Positions 60,973 to 64,000 of a DNA stretch of 64,000 nt are shown here, piece after piece. The position numbers and the translations under genes were made by a program. The stretch is from the NCBI RefSeq assembly GCF_001669775.1, contig NZ_LXWK01000019.1:124001-188000 (forward strand), given 5' to 3'. The DNA is from Rheinheimera sp. SA_1 (GTDB lineage: Bacteria; Pseudomonadota; Gammaproteobacteria; Enterobacterales; Alteromonadaceae). A model generated the notes under the pieces. That model was not told where the DNA came from. It made no database searches and worked only from the letters and a program-made list of their open reading frames with translations. Positions within the stretch are counted from its first letter, which is position 1, and each line of letters starts with the position of its first letter.

Positions 60973-63900
60973 GTGGCTGCTTGGATTGTCGCTGTATTGG
61001 CGTTGTTTTATGTCGGTGGATTGTTCCTGGTCGCCAATTGGGCTGAGCGGCACGCTTCAGATCAGCTGCTACGAAAGTATGGCGGGCTGATTTATAGCCT
61101 GGCGCTTGCTGTTTATTGTACGTCCTGGACTTATTACGGCGCTGTCGGTTCGGCCATCAGTTCCGGCTGGGACTATGTGCCGATTTATCTAGGGCCTTTG
61201 CTGGTGTTCGTGTTTGGCCAGCGCGTGCTGCGTAAGTTGTTGTTTGTTGCCAAAAAGCACAATGTCACTTCCATCACCGATTTTATCAGCGCCCGTTATG
61301 GCAAACGCCACGCCATCGCGGCGATGAGTGCGTTGTTGTGTTTGATTGTGGTGGTGCCTTATATCGCGTTGCAGTTAAAAGCGGTGGCAACCTCTTATCA
61401 GGTACTGTTAGGCCAGCCGGAAAATACCCAAGCGGCGTGGTGGCAAGATTCAGCTCTGTTAAGTGCGGTAACGATGACGTTGTTCGCCATCTTATTTGGT
61501 ACCCGCAAAGTCCATTTAACCGAGCAAAACCGCGGCGTGATGGTGGCGATTGCCTTTGAATCGGTGATTAAACTCACCGCACTTCTCACGCTGGCGCTGG
61601 CAGTTTGTTGGTTTGTACTGGACCGCCCCTGGTCTGTGTTCATTGACTTTACCCACTATGCTGCAACTCGTAGCAGTAACGAATCGTTCAGTCTGCTGGC
61701 CTTTATCACCAAAACCATACTGGCGATGGCGGCTATCTTTTTGTTGCCCCGGCAGTTTCACGTCACTTTTGTTGAAAATGTTGCGCCACAACATCTGCAA
61801 CACGCCAAACGCTGGTTCAGCGGTTATCTGGTGCTGGTAACTTTAGTGGTGCTGCCGATTGCGCTCGCGGGTTATCAGTTATTTCCACAGCAACTGGCGC
61901 AAGCCGATAGTTTTGTATTGTTGCTGCCGGCCAGTCAGGGCTGGGAAAGTATCAGTGCGCTGGTGTTTATTGGCGGTTTTTCAGCGGCAACGTCAATGAT
62001 AATTATCGCCACACTGGCACTCAGCACCATGATAAGTAACGACGTGGTGATGCCGACTTTATTGCGGGCCGACCCAAATCAACAACTAGCCCGCGATTAT
62101 AGTCCACTGATTTTACGGGTACGCCGGCTGATGATCGTGGTGGTTATGGCGTTGTCGTACGGTTACTACATGCTGTTTGCCCGAAATTATGAGCTGGCAG
62201 AAACCGGCCTGTTGGCCTTTGCTTTGATCATTCAGCTAGCGCCAGCGGTACTTGGTGGTTTGTACTGGCGCCATGGTCAGGCGTCAGGCGTTTATGCTGG
62301 CGTAGGTGTTGGTTTTACGTTGTGGTTTTTCTGTTTGATGCTGCCACAGTTGGTCAGTGTGGGGGTAGTCGACACCGCGATTATGCAGCAAGGGTTATTT
62401 GGCCAAAGCTGGCTTCGACCGACCCAGCTGTTTGGGCTGGACATCGACCCGCTTAGCCACGGCGTGTTTTGGTCACTGGGACTTAATTTACTGGCGTATG
62501 TTGCAATGTCGTTATTGCATAAAGCCAATTTAAACGACCGGCTACAAGCTGTTGCCTTTGTAAAACCCAATTTACCGCTGGATGAAGTGAAAACGGCCAG
62601 GCGTAGCCGGGTATATGCTCAGGATTTAAAAACTTTACTGGAACGGTTTATTGGTGCTGGACGCGCCGATGAATCTATTGCCGATTTCAGTCGCCGTCAA
62701 TTGCAGCCGCCGGCCTTGGATGAAGCACCAGAGCCTGCACTGGTGCGGCACATCGAACGTGAATTAGCCGGTGTAATCGGTTCTTCCAGCGCCGCCGCTA
62801 TGGTCAATGCGGTGCTCGATGGCCGGCAGCTGGCGTTTGAGGATGTGGTGACATTATTTGATGACACCCGGCAGGCTATTCAGTTTTCCCGTAAAATTCT
62901 GTTTTCGACCCTCGAGCATTTAAGTCAGGGCGTCAGCGTCGTTGACCGTGATTTACAGCTGGTGGCCTGGAACCGGCAATATCTGGAAATGTTTCATTAC
63001 CCGGAAGGCATGGTGCGGGTTGGCCGCTCTATCGCGGATATCGTCAGGTTTAATGCCGAACGCGGCTTGTGTGGCGAAGGCAGTGCCGAAGAGCATGTGC
63101 AAAAGCGGCTGCAGCATATGCAGCGTGGTACGGCGCATGTGTTTCAGCGGGTACGGCCAGATGGCACGGTGATTGAAATGCGCGGAAACCCCATTCCGGG
63201 TGGTGGTTTTGTCACCAGTTTTACCGACATTACCGAGCATGTGAAAGCGGTGCAGCAACTGGCGGAAGCCAAACAACATCTGGAACAAAGGGTGGTAGAG
63301 CGCACGCAGCAAATCAGCCAAATCAACGAAGAACTTCGTGATGAAATTGATTTACGCCGGATCACCGAACAACAGTTGTTGCAGGCTAAAGCCGAAGCCG
63401 AAAGCGCCAACTCGTCAAAAACCAGATTTTTGGCGCTGGCCAGCCACGATATTCTGCAGCCGCTAAATGCCGCCCGATTATTTACCGCTGCATTACAGGA
63501 GCATTCGGAACCGGCACGACAACAAGCGATGATCGGTCAGCTGGATAATTCACTTAAAGCCACCGAAGAGCTGATTTCAACCTTATTGGAAATTGCCAAA
63601 CTGGATGATGGCAAGTTAGAGCCGGCGCGACAACCGGTGGACCTTGCCAATTTGCTCCTGCAGTTGCGAGATGAATATTCGCTGTTGGCGGCGCAAAAAA
63701 AACTGCAACTGAAAGTGCGGGGGGCGCCTTATCTGGTACAAAGCAACTCAACGTACTTGCGTCGTATATTGCAGAACATGCTGTCCAACGCGATAAAATA
63801 CACGCCCAAAGGCAAAGTGTTGTTAGGGTGTCGGCGGCACGGCCAGTATTTGTGTATTGAAATGTGGGATACCGGCCCCGGTATCGCAGCTCAGGATTTA

Positions 63901-64000
63901 CCTTATATTTTCGATGACTTTTATCGGGTTGATGCCACCTCAAGGGGGGAATCCGGTGTTGGTCTTGGCCTTGGTGTGGTGCAGCGGATGGCGAAAAGTC
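60973..64000 (+). CDS. crbS: SLC5-fused sensor histidine kinase, CrbS-like (3' end outside window)
   Basis: At least 1009 aa, frame open to the right edge. GTG at 60973 lies six bases after GGAG; an in-frame TTG at 60961 is less likely. Residues 1-500 form a sodium/solute-symporter-like membrane domain; 540-640 a STAC-like linker; 640-760 a PAS domain (SVVDRDLQLVAWN); then a coiled coil. HisKA follows, with the phospho-acceptor His in LASHDILQPLNA (about 823), then an ATPase domain with LQNMLSNAIKYT and DTGPGI. A receiver domain may follow outside the window. In Vibrio and Pseudomonas, CrbS with CrbR switches on acetyl-CoA synthetase. The divergent acetate-type symporter and the DUF294 and exonuclease genes support this identity. 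Confidence 0.85.
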   Translation, partial: MAAWIVAVLALFYVGGLFLVANWAERHASDQLLRKYGGLIYSLALAVYCTSWTYYGAVGSAISSGWDYVPIYLGPLLVFVFGQRVLRKLLFVAKKHNVTSITDFISARYGKRHAIAAMSALLCLIVVVPYIALQLKAVATSYQVLLGQPENTQAAWWQDSALLSAVTMTLFAILFGTRKVHLTEQNRGVMVAIAFESVIKLTALLTLALAVCWFVLDRPWSVFIDFTHYAATRSSNESFSLLAFITKTILAMAAIFLLPRQFHVTFVENVAPQHLQHAKRWFSGYLVLVTLVVLPIALAGYQLFPQQLAQADSFVLLLPASQGWESISALVFIGGFSAATSMIIIATLALSTMISNDVVMPTLLRADPNQQLARDYSPLILRVRRLMIVVVMALSYGYYMLFARNYELAETGLLAFALIIQLAPAVLGGLYWRHGQASGVYAGVGVGFTLWFFCLMLPQLVSVGVVDTAIMQQGLFGQSWLRPTQLFGLDIDPLSHGVFWSLGLNLLAYVAMSLLHKANLNDRLQAVAFVKPNLPLDEVKTARRSRVYAQDLKTLLERFIGAGRADESIADFSRRQLQPPALDEAPEPALVRHIERELAGVIGSSSAAAMVNAVLDGRQLAFEDVVTLFDDTRQAIQFSRKILFSTLEHLSQGVSVVDRDLQLVAWNRQYLEMFHYPEGMVRVGRSIADIVRFNAERGLCGEGSAEEHVQKRLQHMQRGTAHVFQRVRPDGTVIEMRGNPIPGGGFVTSFTDITEHVKAVQQLAEAKQHLEQRVVERTQQISQINEELRDEIDLRRITEQQLLQAKAEAESANSSKTRFLALASHDILQPLNAARLFTAALQEHSEPARQQAMIGQLDNSLKATEELISTLLEIAKLDDGKLEPARQPVDLANLLLQLRDEYSLLAAQKKLQLKVRGAPYLVQSNSTYLRRILQNMLSNAIKYTPKGKVLLGCRRHGQYLCIEMWDTGPGIAAQDLPYIFDDFYRVDATSRGESGVGLGLGVVQRMAKS

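Noticed and set aside
1..64000. CRISPR array, prophage, rRNA genes
   Set aside because: No regularly spaced direct repeats, phage structural genes or rRNA sequence were seen.

Overview
The window looks like a marine or freshwater gammaproteobacterium of the Rheinheimera/Alishewanella/Alteromonadales kind. This is inferred from gene content and order: norM divergent from riboflavin synthase, thrS-infC-rpmI-rplT with an ATT start on infC, earP-efp with Arg32-type EF-P, and a DUF294/ActP-like/CrbS-like acetate block. No rRNA or other taxonomic marker is present.

Region 1 (1-33010) is a G+C-rich nonribosomal peptide synthetase (NRPS) operon on the + strand: four tightly spaced synthetases, the first cut by the left edge of the window. 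Visible order: [C]-A(beta-Ala-type)-T-C-A(Ser)-T / docking-C-A*-T-E-C-A(Val)-T / C-A(Ser)-T / C-A(Asn-like)-T-C-A*-T-C-A(beta-Ala-type)-T-C-A(Ser-like)-T-E-C-A(Asn)-T. A* marks two adenylation domains that are in frame but catalytically dead and shortened. Two A domains carry the shifted-aspartate VD....ADK pocket expected for a beta-amino acid. No thioesterase or reductase is visible, and the cluster continues to the left.

Region 2 (33011-37199) is a decayed boundary. It holds a truncated lipoprotein-like gene, an IS110-family pseudogene, IS3-family fragments flanking a group II intron reverse-transcriptase fragment, an intact Sfp/EntD-type phosphopantetheinyl transferase (the enzyme needed to activate the T domains), and 700 bp of non-coding sequence with inverted repeats and repeated TGGGCAC(C) motifs. 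It abuts two identical tRNA-Val(GAC) genes. This arrangement suggests that the NRPS region is an island edge at a tRNA gene.

Region 3 (37200-58640) is ordinary core genome: two tRNA-Val, DUF3080 lipoprotein, NorM/MATE pump, riboflavin synthase, CPXCG protein, SDR, HAD phosphatase, fructosamine-kinase family protein, the thrS-infC-rpmI-rplT translation operon (with an apparent tRNA-Thr anticodon mimic before thrS), a periplasmic binding-like protein, a LysE exporter, a YfiN-like diguanylate cyclase/TonB receptor/YfiR-like operon, two uncharacterised genes, EarP with EF-P, a DnaQ-like exonuclease, a CBS/DUF294 protein and a membrane protein of unknown function.

Region 4 (58640-64000) is an acetate-type symporter pair (DUF4212 plus SSS permease) divergent from a large SLC5-fused sensor kinase of the CrbS type, cut by the right edge.
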